Below, piece after piece: positions 51,497 through 60,560 of a stretch of DNA of 64,000 nucleotides. Within the stretch, counting starts at the first letter, position 1, and every line of letters begins with the position of its first letter. Made by a program: the position numbers and the translations under genes. Source of the DNA: Frigoriflavimonas asaccharolytica (GTDB taxonomy: Bacteria > Bacteroidota > Bacteroidia > Flavobacteriales > Weeksellaceae); the NCBI RefSeq assembly GCF_013294015.1, contig NZ_JABSNO010000009.1, positions 1 to 64,000 of the forward strand, given 5' to 3'. The notes under the pieces are model-generated. The model saw only the letters and a program-made list of their open reading frames with translations. It searched no databases and was not told the DNA's origin.

Positions 51497-52264
51497 ATGA
51501 TAGACACGCACACCCATTTATATTCTACAGAATTTAACGAAGACAGAAATTCTATCATTCAGAAAGCAATTGAAGATGGTGTTTTCCATTTTTATTTGCC
51601 AGCTATAGATTCGGAAACGCATGAATCTATGTTGAGTTTAGAATCTGAATTTCCTAAAAATATTACAGCAATGATGGGACTTCATCCTTGTTCTGTGAAG
51701 CCAGAATCTTGGGAAAAGGAATTGGAAATTGTTAAAAATTATCTAGATAAAAGAGAATTTTGTGCAATTGGCGAAATCGGTATCGATTTATATTGGGATC
51801 AATCTACACTAGATATTCAAGTAAAAGCTTTTGAAATTCAGATAGATTGGGCAATTGAAAGAGATATTCCTATCGTAATCCATACCAGAAGCAGTTTTGA
51901 TGAAGTTTTTGAAGTTTTAGAAAGAAAAAAACATCCAAAATTAAGAGGAATTTTCCACTGTTTTTCTGGTAATTTAGAACAAGCGAAACACGCGATAGAT
52001 TTGCAATTTTTATTAGGAATAGGAGGAGTTGTCACCTTCAAAAATGGAAAAATAGATCAGTTTTTAAAGGAGATTCCATTAGATAATGTCGTATTAGAAA
52101 CAGATTCGCCTTATTTGGCACCCGTTCCGCATCGTGGAAAAAGAAATGAAAGTTCTTACGTGAATTTGGTCGCAGAAAAACTGGTAGATATTTACGGTGT
52201 TGAATTTTCCGAGATTGATAGAATTACAACGGAAAATGCGGAGAGGATATTTGGAAGAAATTAA
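51497..52264 (+). CDS. TatD-family metal-dependent hydrolase
   Basis: A 255-residue TIM-barrel DNase/hydrolase. Metal ligands are seen at the start (IDTHTHLYS), in CAIGEIGIDLYWD near residue 95, VIHTRSSFDE near residue 130, FHCFSG near residue 153 and LETDSPYLAPVPHRGKRNES near residue 200. Homologues have 3'-5' exonuclease or D-tyrosyl-tRNA-deacylase-like activity. The stop overlaps the end of the opposite gene by 4 nt. Confidence 0.92.
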   Translation: MIDTHTHLYSTEFNEDRNSIIQKAIEDGVFHFYLPAIDSETHESMLSLESEFPKNITAMMGLHPCSVKPESWEKELEIVKNYLDKREFCAIGEIGIDLYWDQSTLDIQVKAFEIQIDWAIERDIPIVIHTRSSFDEVFEVLERKKHPKLRGIFHCFSGNLEQAKHAIDLQFLLGIGGVVTFKNGKIDQFLKEIPLDNVVLETDSPYLAPVPHRGKRNESSYVNLVAEKLVDIYGVEFSEIDRITTENAERIFGRN

Positions 52265-52626
52265 TTTGTAAAAATTTTCTTTTTTATTAAAAGCGATATC
52301 ATAGTTGAGAAAGAAATAAAATATAACAACAGTGGAATTTTGAAACCATTGTAATTGAAAAGATGATTAGGAACCTGGTATAACCTACTTAAAATTGGTG
52401 ATAGCATTAATATGAATGATATTAAAGCAATTGGTACATAATTTTTTAATTTAGTAAAATTTAGGATAATACCAACCAGAGCAAATATCGCAAATAACTG
52501 ATCGATATTCCCGAAATCAAAAATTGTAAAAAGCAGCCAAAAGAAAAATGGCAGAGCAATCATTGATCCATTTAATATAATTAATGAATAAGAAATTAGC
52601 CCAAAATATCGAAGAAAATTAATCAT
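52261..52626 (-). CDS. Small membrane protein, unknown
   Basis: A 121-residue protein with four hydrophobic segments (about 8-34, 41-60, 63-83 and 97-114). The family is not recognised. It overlaps the upstream 70-residue gene by 8 nt and so is probably co-translated with it. Confidence 0.6.
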   Translation of the reverse strand: MINFLRYFGLISYSLIILNGSMIALPFFFWLLFTIFDFGNIDQLFAIFALVGIILNFTKLKNYVPIALISFILMLSPILSRLYQVPNHLFNYNGFKIPLLLYFISFSTMISLLIKKKIFTN

Positions 52627-52831
52627 TTTTTATCAATGGCATTTCCAAATCTTCTGCTTTTATATGCACGATTTTTCCCTCTCGCATAACCACCAACGGT
52701 GAGTTTTTTTCTTTTTTAAATTTAATTAAATTAACATAAACAAGATTCATTGCTTTTACTAGTTTTTTTTCTAACATTGCAAAGTTTTCGCTTTCATTTT
52801 CTGATTTTTTCAATTTCGCTATATTTTCCAT
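52619..52831 (-). CDS. Small charged protein, unknown
   Basis: A 70-residue hydrophilic protein. A helical first half (KKSENESENFAMLEKKLVKA) is followed by a beta-like hairpin (SPLVVMREGKIVHIKAEDLE). It is not recognised. The coupling to the membrane gene behind it hints at a pair, such as a toxin/immunity-like or regulator/membrane unit, but nothing in it proves this. Confidence 0.5.
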   Translation of the reverse strand: MENIAKLKKSENESENFAMLEKKLVKAMNLVYVNLIKFKKEKNSPLVVMREGKIVHIKAEDLEMPLIKND

Positions 52832-52863
52832 TATTAAATAATTTATTTTTATAATATTTTTTT

Positions 52864-53376
52864 TTATTTTTTATCATTAAATTCTAATTCAAACTCAAAT
52901 AAATATAACACCTTTCTATTGGAAATTTTTCCAGATTGCCAGTATTTATTTTTTATTTCATCTAAATTCATAACCCGAAAAATTTCCTTACGTAAATCTT
53001 TATCATCACTATTTACTGAAATATCTGCAATTTTGTCATTTTTCTCTACACTGAATTTTATTCTCGCTTTTGAAGATTTTTTAATTTTAGTTTGATCAAT
53101 ATTTTTATAAACTAATTCTCTGAATTTATTTATTCCGCCAGCAAATGTTGGAGCTTTTTCAAAAGGATCAAAAAAGCAATTCAGTTTATTTTTCTCACAA
53201 CTATCAGCAAGTTTTTTGCTTTCTGTCTTTAATTTTGTCAAATATATCTCATCATCTTTTGTGTAAATAGATTCAATTTTTTTTATTGTCGAAATTGATA
53301 ATCCAAAATTTTGCGATTTACATTGTATTAATATGAAAGTAAAGAGGATCAAGAAAAGTAATTGCTTATTTTTCAT
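52864..53376 (-). CDS. Lipoprotein with TonB C-terminal-like domain
   Basis: A 170-residue exported protein. The N-terminus MKNKQLLFLILFTFILIQC has a lipobox-like LIQC at C19. The C-terminal half resembles TonB C-terminal modules common in Bacteroidota: APTFAGGINKFRELVYKNI, then RIKFSVEKNDKIADISV, and a final strand LYLFEFELEF. It has no separate transmembrane anchor and no partner ExbB/D nearby. The frame is open upstream to 53421, but the signal sequence sets the start at 53376. Confidence 0.72.
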   Translation of the reverse strand: MKNKQLLFLILFTFILIQCKSQNFGLSISTIKKIESIYTKDDEIYLTKLKTESKKLADSCEKNKLNCFFDPFEKAPTFAGGINKFRELVYKNIDQTKIKKSSKARIKFSVEKNDKIADISVNSDDKDLRKEIFRVMNLDEIKNKYWQSGKISNRKVLYLFEFELEFNDKK

Positions 53377-53500
53377 TTTTTTAATCAATTTATAGCAAAT
53401 ATACAAATTAGTGGGCATCACATTATTTTTACCAAATAATAATTTTCATTGCTAAATAATTAGTGTTAAATTTAAGACTTATTAAAATTAAAATAAAATT

Positions 53501-54382
53501 ATGAGTTTATACACACAACCAATGCTTCGTGAAGATGCATTAAAAAATAAAGTAGCCATCGTAACTGGCGGAGGTAGCGGTCTTGGAAAAGCAATGACAA
53601 AATATTTTTTAGAATTAGGCGCAAAAGTAGTCATCACTTCTAGAAATTTAGAAAAGTTGCAAAATACGGCAAAGGAACTGGAGGAGCAAACTGGCGGAAA
53701 AATACTTAGTGTAGCTTGCGATGTAAGAAATTGGGACGAAGTAGAAGCCATGAAAGATGCGGCCATCAAAGAGTTTGGGCAAATAGATATTTTACTAAAT
53801 AATGCCGCCGGAAATTTTATTTCACCAACAGAAAGGTTGACGCATTCTGCGTTTGATTCTATTTTAGACATCGTTTTGAAAGGCACAAAAAACTGCACAC
53901 TTTCTATCGGGAAATATTGGATTGATAATAAAATTCCTGGAACGGTACTTAATATTGTAACTACTTATGCTTGGACAGGTTCTGCTTATGTAGTTCCTTC
54001 TGCTTGCGCAAAAGCTGGGGTTTTGGCGATGACACGCAGTTTGGCGGTAGAATGGGCGAAATATAATATCAGATTCAATGCAATTGCACCTGGTCCATTT
54101 CCTACAAAAGGAGCTTGGGAAAGACTTTTACCAGGAGATTTAGCAGAAAAATTTGACATGAGAAAAAAAGTTCCGTTGAGAAGAGTAGGAGAACATCAAG
54201 AATTGGCAAATCTTGCAGCCTATTTGGTTTCAGATTTTTCTGCTTACGTGAATGGAGAAGTAGTAACTATTGATGGTGGAGAATGGCTTCAAGGAGCAGG
54301 AGAATTTAATATGCTGGAAGCAATTCCGCAAGAAATGTGGGATCAAATGGAAGCGATGATACGTGCGAAAAAGAATTCGTAG
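53501..54382 (+). CDS. SDR oxidoreductase, 2,4-dienoyl-CoA reductase-like
   Basis: A 293-residue short-chain dehydrogenase. The cofactor loop is VTGGGSGLGKAMTKYF near residue 22, and NNAAGNF is near residue 104. The usual YxxxK is replaced by VVPSACAKAGVLAM (lysine retained, Tyr position altered). This is the arrangement of 2,4-dienoyl-CoA reductases of the DECR type, so it is not a decay. It would act on unsaturated fatty acids during beta-oxidation. It is monocistronic, with a terminator at 54408-54438. Confidence 0.87.
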   Translation: MSLYTQPMLREDALKNKVAIVTGGGSGLGKAMTKYFLELGAKVVITSRNLEKLQNTAKELEEQTGGKILSVACDVRNWDEVEAMKDAAIKEFGQIDILLNNAAGNFISPTERLTHSAFDSILDIVLKGTKNCTLSIGKYWIDNKIPGTVLNIVTTYAWTGSAYVVPSACAKAGVLAMTRSLAVEWAKYNIRFNAIAPGPFPTKGAWERLLPGDLAEKFDMRKKVPLRRVGEHQELANLAAYLVSDFSAYVNGEVVTIDGGEWLQGAGEFNMLEAIPQEMWDQMEAMIRAKKNS

Positions 54383-54407
54383 AATTTTATGCCGACTAAT
54401 TATACTT

Positions 54408-54438
54408 ACCCTTTCAGCCTTCCAAAGCATGAAAGGGT
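54408..54438 (+). terminator. Terminator of the SDR gene
   Basis: ACCCTTTCA pairs perfectly with TGAAAGGGT, with a 13-nt loop, then six T. Confidence 0.85.
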
Positions 54439-54542
54439 TTTTTATTGGTTAAAATAATGTTAATATTTAATATAAAAATTTTTTTCACAAATAATATATT
54501 CAATTTTGCGTTTCAATGCAAAATATTTAAAATTTATCAAAA

Positions 54543-54983
54543 ATGAAAACACTATTTTCAATCTTTGCTTTCCTATTTTTTTTAGGATTTACAAATGCAC
54601 AAACTCGTTTTGAATTAGCAAAAAAAACAGCATTGGAAAAGAATGAATTAATTTTGCTCAATTTTTCTGGTTCAGATTGGTGTATTCCCTGTATAAAATT
54701 GCATAAAAATATTATTGAATCTGATGATTTCAAAAAATTGACAAACGATGGTGTAATTGTATATCTCAATGCAGATTTTCCAAGAAATAAAAAAAATCAA
54801 ATTGCTGCAAATCTTAAAAAGGAAAATACTGCTCTTGCAGATCAATACAATGCTAAAGGTTTGTTTCCTCTGACACTTTTATTGAATGCTGATGGAAAAA
54901 TCTTGAAAACTTGGGAAGGTTTACCAACCGAAGATGCGAAATCTTTTACACAAGAAATTTTAGCTTTTTACCATAAAAAGTAA
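54543..54983 (+). CDS. Exported thioredoxin-like protein
   Basis: A 146-residue periplasmic protein with signal peptide (1-18, ending FTNA) and a thioredoxin fold. The active site is WCIPC in NFSGSDWCIPCIKLHKNII near residue 44, with the cis-proline region KGLFPLTLLLNADGK near residue 105. It is the first gene of a four-gene unit: apbE follows at 6 nt. Its presence suggests disulfide handling or reduction for the cysteine-rich DUF4266 product, which is an inference. Confidence 0.88.
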   Translation: MKTLFSIFAFLFFLGFTNAQTRFELAKKTALEKNELILLNFSGSDWCIPCIKLHKNIIESDDFKKLTNDGVIVYLNADFPRNKKNQIAANLKKENTALADQYNAKGLFPLTLLLNADGKILKTWEGLPTEDAKSFTQEILAFYHKK

Positions 54984-54989
54984 ATAAAA

Positions 54990-55916
54990 GTGCAGAAAGT
55001 ATTCCGAAAATCTCAAAAATTAATGGGAAATATTTTTGAAATCACTGTCGTAAATGATGATGAAAATATGGCTTTTGAACATATAGAAACCGCTATTTCG
55101 GAAATTCAAAGAATAGAAATTTTGCTTACTACTTTTAATGAAATTAGCCAAACAAATCTCATCAACAAAAATGCTGGAATTGATTATGTAGAAGTAGATG
55201 CAGCAGTTTTTCAATTGATAGAACGAAGTTTAAAAATCAGCCAAATTACAGATGGTTTTTTCGATATTTCTTATGGCGGAATAGATAAAACGTTTTGGAA
55301 TTTTGATAGAGAAATGCAGCAACTTCCAAATCCAGAATTGATAAAAAATCAACTAAAATTAGTGAATTATAAAAATATACTTTTAAACCATGAAAACAAT
55401 TCAGTTTTATTGAAAGAAAAAGGAATGAGAATTGGTTTCGGAGGTATTGGTAAAGGATATGCAGCAGAAATGGCAAAAAATATTTTACAAAGAAGAGGTG
55501 TTGTTTCTGGTATTGTAAATGCTTCCGGAGATCTTACAACTTGGGGAACTCAAGCAGATGGAAAACCTTGGACTATAGGAATTGCAGATCCAGAAAATGC
55601 AACTTTGCCATTTTCATACCTTAATATTACCGATACTTCTATCGCAACTTCTGGTAATTACGAGAAATTTGTAATCATCGATGGCAAAAAATATTCTCAT
55701 ACCATCAATCCAAAAACTGGAATTCCAATTTCCGGAATCAAAAGTGTTACGATTATTTGTCCAAACGCAGAAATTGCAGATGCAATGGCAACACCTGTCG
55801 GGATTATGGAAACAAAAGACGCACTAAATCTCATAAATCAAATTCATCAAGTAGAATGCATCATCATTGATGACAAAAATAAAATTCATTCATCTAAAAA
55901 TATTAATTTCAAATGA
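54990..55916 (+). CDS. apbE: FAD:protein FMN transferase
   Basis: A 308-residue ApbE that links FMN to Ser/Thr of exported proteins. Motifs are GFGGIGKGYAAEM near residue 152, VNASGDLTTWG near residue 178, the SIATSGNYEKF segment and HTINPKTGIPISG near residue 235. No signal peptide is seen and the start is a GTG at 54990. An alternative ATG at 55023 is the conserved MG of the family, so the GTG is preferred. It overlaps the DUF4266 gene by 4 nt (ATGA). No classical flavinylated partner (NqrC, RnfG, FMN-bind) is in the window. Confidence 0.9.
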   Translation: MQKVFRKSQKLMGNIFEITVVNDDENMAFEHIETAISEIQRIEILLTTFNEISQTNLINKNAGIDYVEVDAAVFQLIERSLKISQITDGFFDISYGGIDKTFWNFDREMQQLPNPELIKNQLKLVNYKNILLNHENNSVLLKEKGMRIGFGGIGKGYAAEMAKNILQRRGVVSGIVNASGDLTTWGTQADGKPWTIGIADPENATLPFSYLNITDTSIATSGNYEKFVIIDGKKYSHTINPKTGIPISGIKSVTIICPNAEIADAMATPVGIMETKDALNLINQIHQVECIIIDDKNKIHSSKNINFK

Positions 55917-56134
55917 AAAAAATTGGGCTGAAATTAGCAATCGGATTTTTCTTTTTTTCTTTAATTCACTCTTGCACGGTTGTGAAAGAATATGAAAAAA
56001 ATAAACTAAATGATGCCGAAATGGCACTTGGAAATAGGACAATAGAAAAAACAGAACTCAACTTTCAATCGTATAGGGAAGGATCTTCTGGTGCAAATGC
56101 AGGAAAAGTTGGTGGTGGTTGCGGTTGTAACTAA
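55913..56134 (+). CDS. DUF4266 lipoprotein with GGGCGCN tail
   Basis: A 73-residue exported lipoprotein (C21 in LIHSC) followed by NDAEMALGNRTIEKTE, the DUF4266 core, and the C-terminal GGGCGCN (residues 67-73). The tail with two cysteines could bind a metal or a cofactor. A SSGANAGK stretch resembles part of an FMN acceptor site but lacks the classical SGAT threonine. It is encoded between apbE (4-nt overlap) and the DUF3570 gene (29 nt). Family function unknown. Confidence 0.85.
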   Translation: MKKIGLKLAIGFFFFSLIHSCTVVKEYEKNKLNDAEMALGNRTIEKTELNFQSYREGSSGANAGKVGGGCGCN

Positions 56135-56163
56135 TAGAGTTCTAAATTTTATATTTTTAAATA

Positions 56164-57354
56164 ATGAAAAAAATATTCATCAGTATCATTGCGCTTTTCG
56201 GCATCTTTAACGCAAAAGCACAAGAGAATACCAATTCTGAACCTTCAAAAAAATTAACTTTAGAAGAGGTAAACCTTGTATCAAGTTATTATAAACAAGA
56301 TGGCAATAATTCTGCAGTTACAGGTGGAATTGGTTCAGAAAAACTAACAGATATTTCCAATTCTATTGATGTAGTTTTAGTGAAAAACGACAGTAAATTA
56401 AGGAAAAATAAATTCACTTTTGATCTTGGTATCGATCATTATACTTCCGCATCTTCAGATCAAATAGATTTAAAAGCAAATTCTTCCGCTTCAAGTGCAG
56501 ACACAAGATTTTATCCTTCTCTTGGATGGAGCAGAGAAAATGAAACCAAAGGAAGTACAATAATGGCAGGAGTTTCTTATTCCGGAGAGTTTGATTATCA
56601 ATCTATTGGAGCAAATATTGGTTTTTCTCAAAAAACGCCAAACAAAATGGGAGAGTTTACTGCAAAATTTCAAACTTTTCAAGATCAAGTTACTTTAATT
56701 GCACCAATCGAATTAAGGACAGGAAACTCAAATGGTGGGGAACATGATAATTACGGAACGAGTGGTAGAAGTACATACGCAGTTTCTTTATCGTATTCGC
56801 AAATTATCAATCATAATTTTCAGGTTGAATTGATGACGGATGCAGTGCAACAAACTGGGTATTTAAGTTTGCCATTTCATCGTGTTTATTTTAATGATAA
56901 TACGGTTCATCAAGAAAATTTACCCAATAAAAGATTTAAACTACCGATAGGCATTCGAGCCAATTATTTTTTGGGCGATCAATTTATTTTTAAAACATAT
57001 TACAGATATTACACCGATAATTGGGGTTTGAAATCTCAAACATTTAATATAGAAGCACCTGTGAAAATTTCGCCATTTGTTTCTGTAAGCCCTTTTTACA
57101 GGTATTATACGCAAACAGGAACCAAATATTTTTCGCCATATCAAGAGCATACCGCATTTGATGATTTTTATACCAGCAACTACGATTTATCTACATTTAA
57201 TAGTAATTTTTATGGAGCAGGAATCCGTTTTAATCCAAAAAACGGCTTGTTTGGAGTATCAAGATTGAATATGCTTGAAATAAGATATGGACATTACACC
57301 AAATCTATCGGCATGAAATCGAATATTATTTCTTTAAATTTAAGGTTTAAGTAA
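56164..57354 (+). CDS. DUF3570 outer-membrane protein
   Basis: A 396-residue exported beta-barrel (signal peptide 1-20, ending NAKAQ). It belongs to DUF3570: SYSQIINHNFQVELMTDAVQ, LPFHRVYFNDNTVHQENLPN and the aromatic strand NYFLGDQFIFKTYYRYYTDN are typical, and the protein ends with ISLNLRFK, a barrel-end strand. It is probably an outer-membrane barrel that works with the DUF4266 lipoprotein and ApbE. It is last in the unit. Confidence 0.88.
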   Translation: MKKIFISIIALFGIFNAKAQENTNSEPSKKLTLEEVNLVSSYYKQDGNNSAVTGGIGSEKLTDISNSIDVVLVKNDSKLRKNKFTFDLGIDHYTSASSDQIDLKANSSASSADTRFYPSLGWSRENETKGSTIMAGVSYSGEFDYQSIGANIGFSQKTPNKMGEFTAKFQTFQDQVTLIAPIELRTGNSNGGEHDNYGTSGRSTYAVSLSYSQIINHNFQVELMTDAVQQTGYLSLPFHRVYFNDNTVHQENLPNKRFKLPIGIRANYFLGDQFIFKTYYRYYTDNWGLKSQTFNIEAPVKISPFVSVSPFYRYYTQTGTKYFSPYQEHTAFDDFYTSNYDLSTFNSNFYGAGIRFNPKNGLFGVSRLNMLEIRYGHYTKSIGMKSNIISLNLRFK

Positions 57355-57448
57355 AATTTGTTTTTAAGTAGGGAAACATATAAAAAATAATTTTAACTTG
57401 TAACAAATATAGTAGTACTTCATACTTATCCCTAAATAAATCTATCCA

Positions 57449-59671
57449 ATGAAATTAAATTTTTCAAAACCATTTTTGGCTATTGCAATCGCTTTTTCTA
57501 GCGTTGCTTTTGCACAAGAAACTGCTTCTAAATATGATTATACAGAAGCGTTTAGTAATAATTTTTACCAAAATAATGCTACAGAAACAAGATCTGCAAG
57601 CGGACAACCTGGTCATAATTATTGGCAAAATAGGGCAGACTACAAATTGGTAGCTAGTCTAAACGATGCTAAAAAGGAAATTACCGCATCAGCAGAAATT
57701 ACTTATAAAAATAACAGTTTTGATGATTTAGGATTTCTTTGGTTGCAAATGGATCAGAACTTATTTAAAAAAGATTCTCGCGGAAACGCCGTAATCCCAA
57801 CTGGTGGAAGTAGAAATGGAGCTAAAGGTCAAGAATTTGATGGTGGTTACACAATTTCCAGCATAGAAATTTTATCCCAAAATGGGAAAGCTACAAAAGT
57901 AAGTCCAAAATATACTGTTGTAGATACCAGAATGCAAGTAGATTTGCCGCAAGATTTAAAATCTAAAGGTGGCGAAATTGTATTAAAAATAAATTATTCT
58001 TTCGTTTCGCCAGATTACGGATCTGATAGAATGGGAGTTGAACCTACTAAAAATGGTAAAATTTTCACCATAGCACAATGGTTTCCAAGAATGTGTGTGT
58101 ATGATGATGTGATGGGTTGGAATACACTTCCTTACCTTGGTGCAGGAGAATTTTATCTAGAATATGGAAATGTAACTGCGGAAATCACCGTTCCTTCCAA
58201 TCAATATGTAGTTGCTTCGGGAGAATTATTAAATCCAAAAGACGTCTACAGTTCTTCAGAAATCAGCAAGTGGGATGCAGCAAAAAATAGCGATAAAACA
58301 GTGATAATCCGTTCTGCAGAAGATGCAAATGCTACAAAATCTGCAAGTGGTACAAAAACTTGGAAATTTAAAATAGAAAATACACGTGATTTTGCATGGG
58401 CTTCTTCCGCAGCTTTTATGTTGGATGCAGCAAGAATTAATTTACCTGATGGTAAGAAATCTTTAGCTATTTCTGCGTATCCAGTTGAAAGTATGGGAGA
58501 TGCAGCATGGGGAAGATCTACAGAATATACGAAGTATTCCATAGAAAATATGTCTAAAAGATGGTATCCGTACACCTATCCTAATGCTACAAACGTTGCA
58601 GGAAATGAAGGTGGAATGGAATATCCAGGTATCGTTTTTTGTAATTTAAATTCTAAAGGTGCAGAGCTTTGGGGAGTTACAGATCATGAATTTGGTCACA
58701 ATTGGTTTCCAATGATTGTGGGCTCCAACGAAAGAAAATATGCTTGGATGGATGAAGGTTTCAATACTTTTATCAATAGTGTTTCTGGCGAAGATTTTAA
58801 TAAAGGAGAATATGCAGACCGTCAAACTTTAGGTCCATCTGCACCAATGTTGATGAGCGATAGATTAGAACCTGTGAGTACAGCTCCAGATAATTTAAAA
58901 GAAGCGAATTTAGGTATTCTAGCATACTACAAACCAGCAGCTGGTCTGCAAATGTTGAGAGAAACAGTGCTTGGAAAAGATAGATTTGATAAAGCCTTCA
59001 AAACATACATCAGCAGATGGGCATTCAAACATCCACAACCAGAAGATTTTTATCGCACGATGGAAAATGTAGCTGGTGAAGAATTATCTTGGTTTTGGAA
59101 TGGATGGTTTATTAAAAACTGGAAGGTAGATCAAGCGGTAGATGCTGTGAAATACGTGAACGGAGATTACAAAAAAGGTGCAGTCATTTCCATTTCGAAT
59201 ATGGAGCAAATGCCAATGCCAGTAGATGTTCAAATAAAATATGCAGATGGAACTATGGACAATAAAACACTGCCTGTAGAAATTTGGAAGAGAAATAAAT
59301 CTTGGAATTTTGAGATCAATTCTACCAAAGAAATTGCATCTGTAATATTAGATCCAAACGGAAACTTACCAGACGTAAATAGAAAAAATAACAAATGGAC
59401 GTCTGATAAATTAGTAAAAATTGATCCGATAAAGATTTCAGATTATACTGGGAAATTTAGCAGCGCAGCATTGCCAATTAAAATTGAAATGAAGGAAGAT
59501 GGTGGAAAATTGATGGCGCAAGCTACTGGACAATCCGCTTTTCCACTAGAATATCTAGGTGCAAACAAATTTAGTTTTGAGCAGGCAGGAATAGAAATTC
59601 AATTCAATGCAGACAAAAAAGGTTTCAGCATTTTGCAAAGTGGTACAGATTTTAAATTTACAAAAGACTAA
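57449..59671 (+). CDS. M1-family aminopeptidase
   Basis: A 740-residue exported zinc metallopeptidase (signal peptide 1-20, ending SVAFAQ). The zinc site is HEFGH (413-417) with the distal ligand E436 in WMDEGFNTF, giving HExxH-x18-E. An N-terminal beta-rich domain precedes it. The exopeptidase GAMEN motif appears as NEGGMEYPG near residue 390. It would degrade peptides in the periplasm or outside. There is no type IX sorting domain. A terminator is at 59693-59720. Confidence 0.9.
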   Translation: MKLNFSKPFLAIAIAFSSVAFAQETASKYDYTEAFSNNFYQNNATETRSASGQPGHNYWQNRADYKLVASLNDAKKEITASAEITYKNNSFDDLGFLWLQMDQNLFKKDSRGNAVIPTGGSRNGAKGQEFDGGYTISSIEILSQNGKATKVSPKYTVVDTRMQVDLPQDLKSKGGEIVLKINYSFVSPDYGSDRMGVEPTKNGKIFTIAQWFPRMCVYDDVMGWNTLPYLGAGEFYLEYGNVTAEITVPSNQYVVASGELLNPKDVYSSSEISKWDAAKNSDKTVIIRSAEDANATKSASGTKTWKFKIENTRDFAWASSAAFMLDAARINLPDGKKSLAISAYPVESMGDAAWGRSTEYTKYSIENMSKRWYPYTYPNATNVAGNEGGMEYPGIVFCNLNSKGAELWGVTDHEFGHNWFPMIVGSNERKYAWMDEGFNTFINSVSGEDFNKGEYADRQTLGPSAPMLMSDRLEPVSTAPDNLKEANLGILAYYKPAAGLQMLRETVLGKDRFDKAFKTYISRWAFKHPQPEDFYRTMENVAGEELSWFWNGWFIKNWKVDQAVDAVKYVNGDYKKGAVISISNMEQMPMPVDVQIKYADGTMDNKTLPVEIWKRNKSWNFEINSTKEIASVILDPNGNLPDVNRKNNKWTSDKLVKIDPIKISDYTGKFSSAALPIKIEMKEDGGKLMAQATGQSAFPLEYLGANKFSFEQAGIEIQFNADKKGFSILQSGTDFKFTKD

Positions 59672-59692
59672 ATTTTAATTTTTAAATATTAC

Positions 59693-59720
59693 AAAACTTC
59701 TTCAGAAATGGAGAAGTTTT
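59693..59720 (+). terminator. Terminator of the M1 peptidase gene
   Basis: AAAACTTCT pairs with AGAAGTTTT, with a 10-nt loop, then a T-run. Confidence 0.85.
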
Positions 59721-59725
59721 TTTAT

Positions 59726-59857
59726 GGCAGCTTAATCCGCCTTTCGGTCCCAAAACGAAGAACGAGTTACAATAATTCAAATAAAAAAATGAAAATAGAA
59801 TCAATCTTTTTATTTAGTGCAAAAAATAAAAAGGATTTCCACTCAAGACGGGCTGCG
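59726..59857 (+). repeat. Dispersed flavobacterial repeat, copy 2 (interrupted)
   Basis: The left part GGCAGCTTAATCCGCC is identical to copy 1 (51330), and GGATTTCCACTCAAG is shared on the right with a single difference nearby (ACGGGCTGC). The middle is about 50 nt longer and different. A 73-codon frame runs through it and is rejected. Confidence 0.7.
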
Positions 59858-59902
59858 AAAGAGACCAAGATAGAAATTGAAACGATTATAAAGAAGTTTA
59901 TC

Positions 59903-60481
59903 TCAATCATTCAAACCTTTGCCAGCTAATATTTTAGGAATATACTTTTCAATTCTATCAACTCTGGTTTTAGATTGTTTCGCAGTAGAAAAATACAATA
60001 GATAAGCGCGCTGTCTTCCAGGTGTTAGTTTTTCAAAAGCCATTTTTAAAGTTTCATCTAGATGGAAATAATCCGTCAATTCTTCTGGAATTTCAAACTC
60101 TTTAGTCTTTTTTAAAACTACCTTCTCGCCAGATTTTTCTACGTTAATGGCTTCTTGGAAGTATTCGCCAAAAGTTTTTTCAAAATTTTTTATTTCTTCT
60201 AAATTTTTAAATCTCATTTGCTTTGCCGATTGCACATTTTCACTTTGCTGAATTAATATCTTTTCAGAATCCTTCATCAAAGCACCTTTAAAAAATAAAA
60301 TAGCACAATATTCTTTAAAATGATGAATTAAAAAAACGTTTTTCCCTTTTAAAGTATAGCAAGGGCAACCCCATTTCAACTCTTCTTCTAAACCAGATTT
60401 TAAGGCGATTTTTCGCAATTCTATTATTTCTGCTTGAAATTTAGAATCCTTTTCGAAGTAGAAATTAGCTTTTGCATTCAT
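59903..60481 (-). CDS. YdeI / DUF1801-family protein
   Basis: A 192-residue protein. The N-terminal DUF1801 domain has LEEELKWGCPCYTLKGKNVF and FKEYCAILFFKGALMKD. The C-terminal part (LTPGRQRAYLLYFSTAKQSK) is the YdeI/OmpD-associated signature, RxxYLxxIxxAKxxxTRxxR. The function is unknown. E. coli YdeI is linked to stress. Confidence 0.88.
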   Translation of the reverse strand: MNAKANFYFEKDSKFQAEIIELRKIALKSGLEEELKWGCPCYTLKGKNVFLIHHFKEYCAILFFKGALMKDSEKILIQQSENVQSAKQMRFKNLEEIKNFEKTFGEYFQEAINVEKSGEKVVLKKTKEFEIPEELTDYFHLDETLKMAFEKLTPGRQRAYLLYFSTAKQSKTRVDRIEKYIPKILAGKGLND

Positions 60482-60560
60482 TGGTTTGAAATTTTAAACT
60501 AAATTAATGAAATATTATAAATTAAATCTGTACAGATCTGCGAGCAAAAAATCAAAAAAA

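Noticed and set aside
53501-54382. Missing catalytic Tyr in the SDR as sign of decay
   Set aside because: 2,4-dienoyl-CoA reductases of this type show the same PSACAKAG arrangement, so it is a family feature.
59708-59929. 73-codon open frame
   Set aside because: It begins in the terminator of the M1 gene and crosses the second repeat copy.
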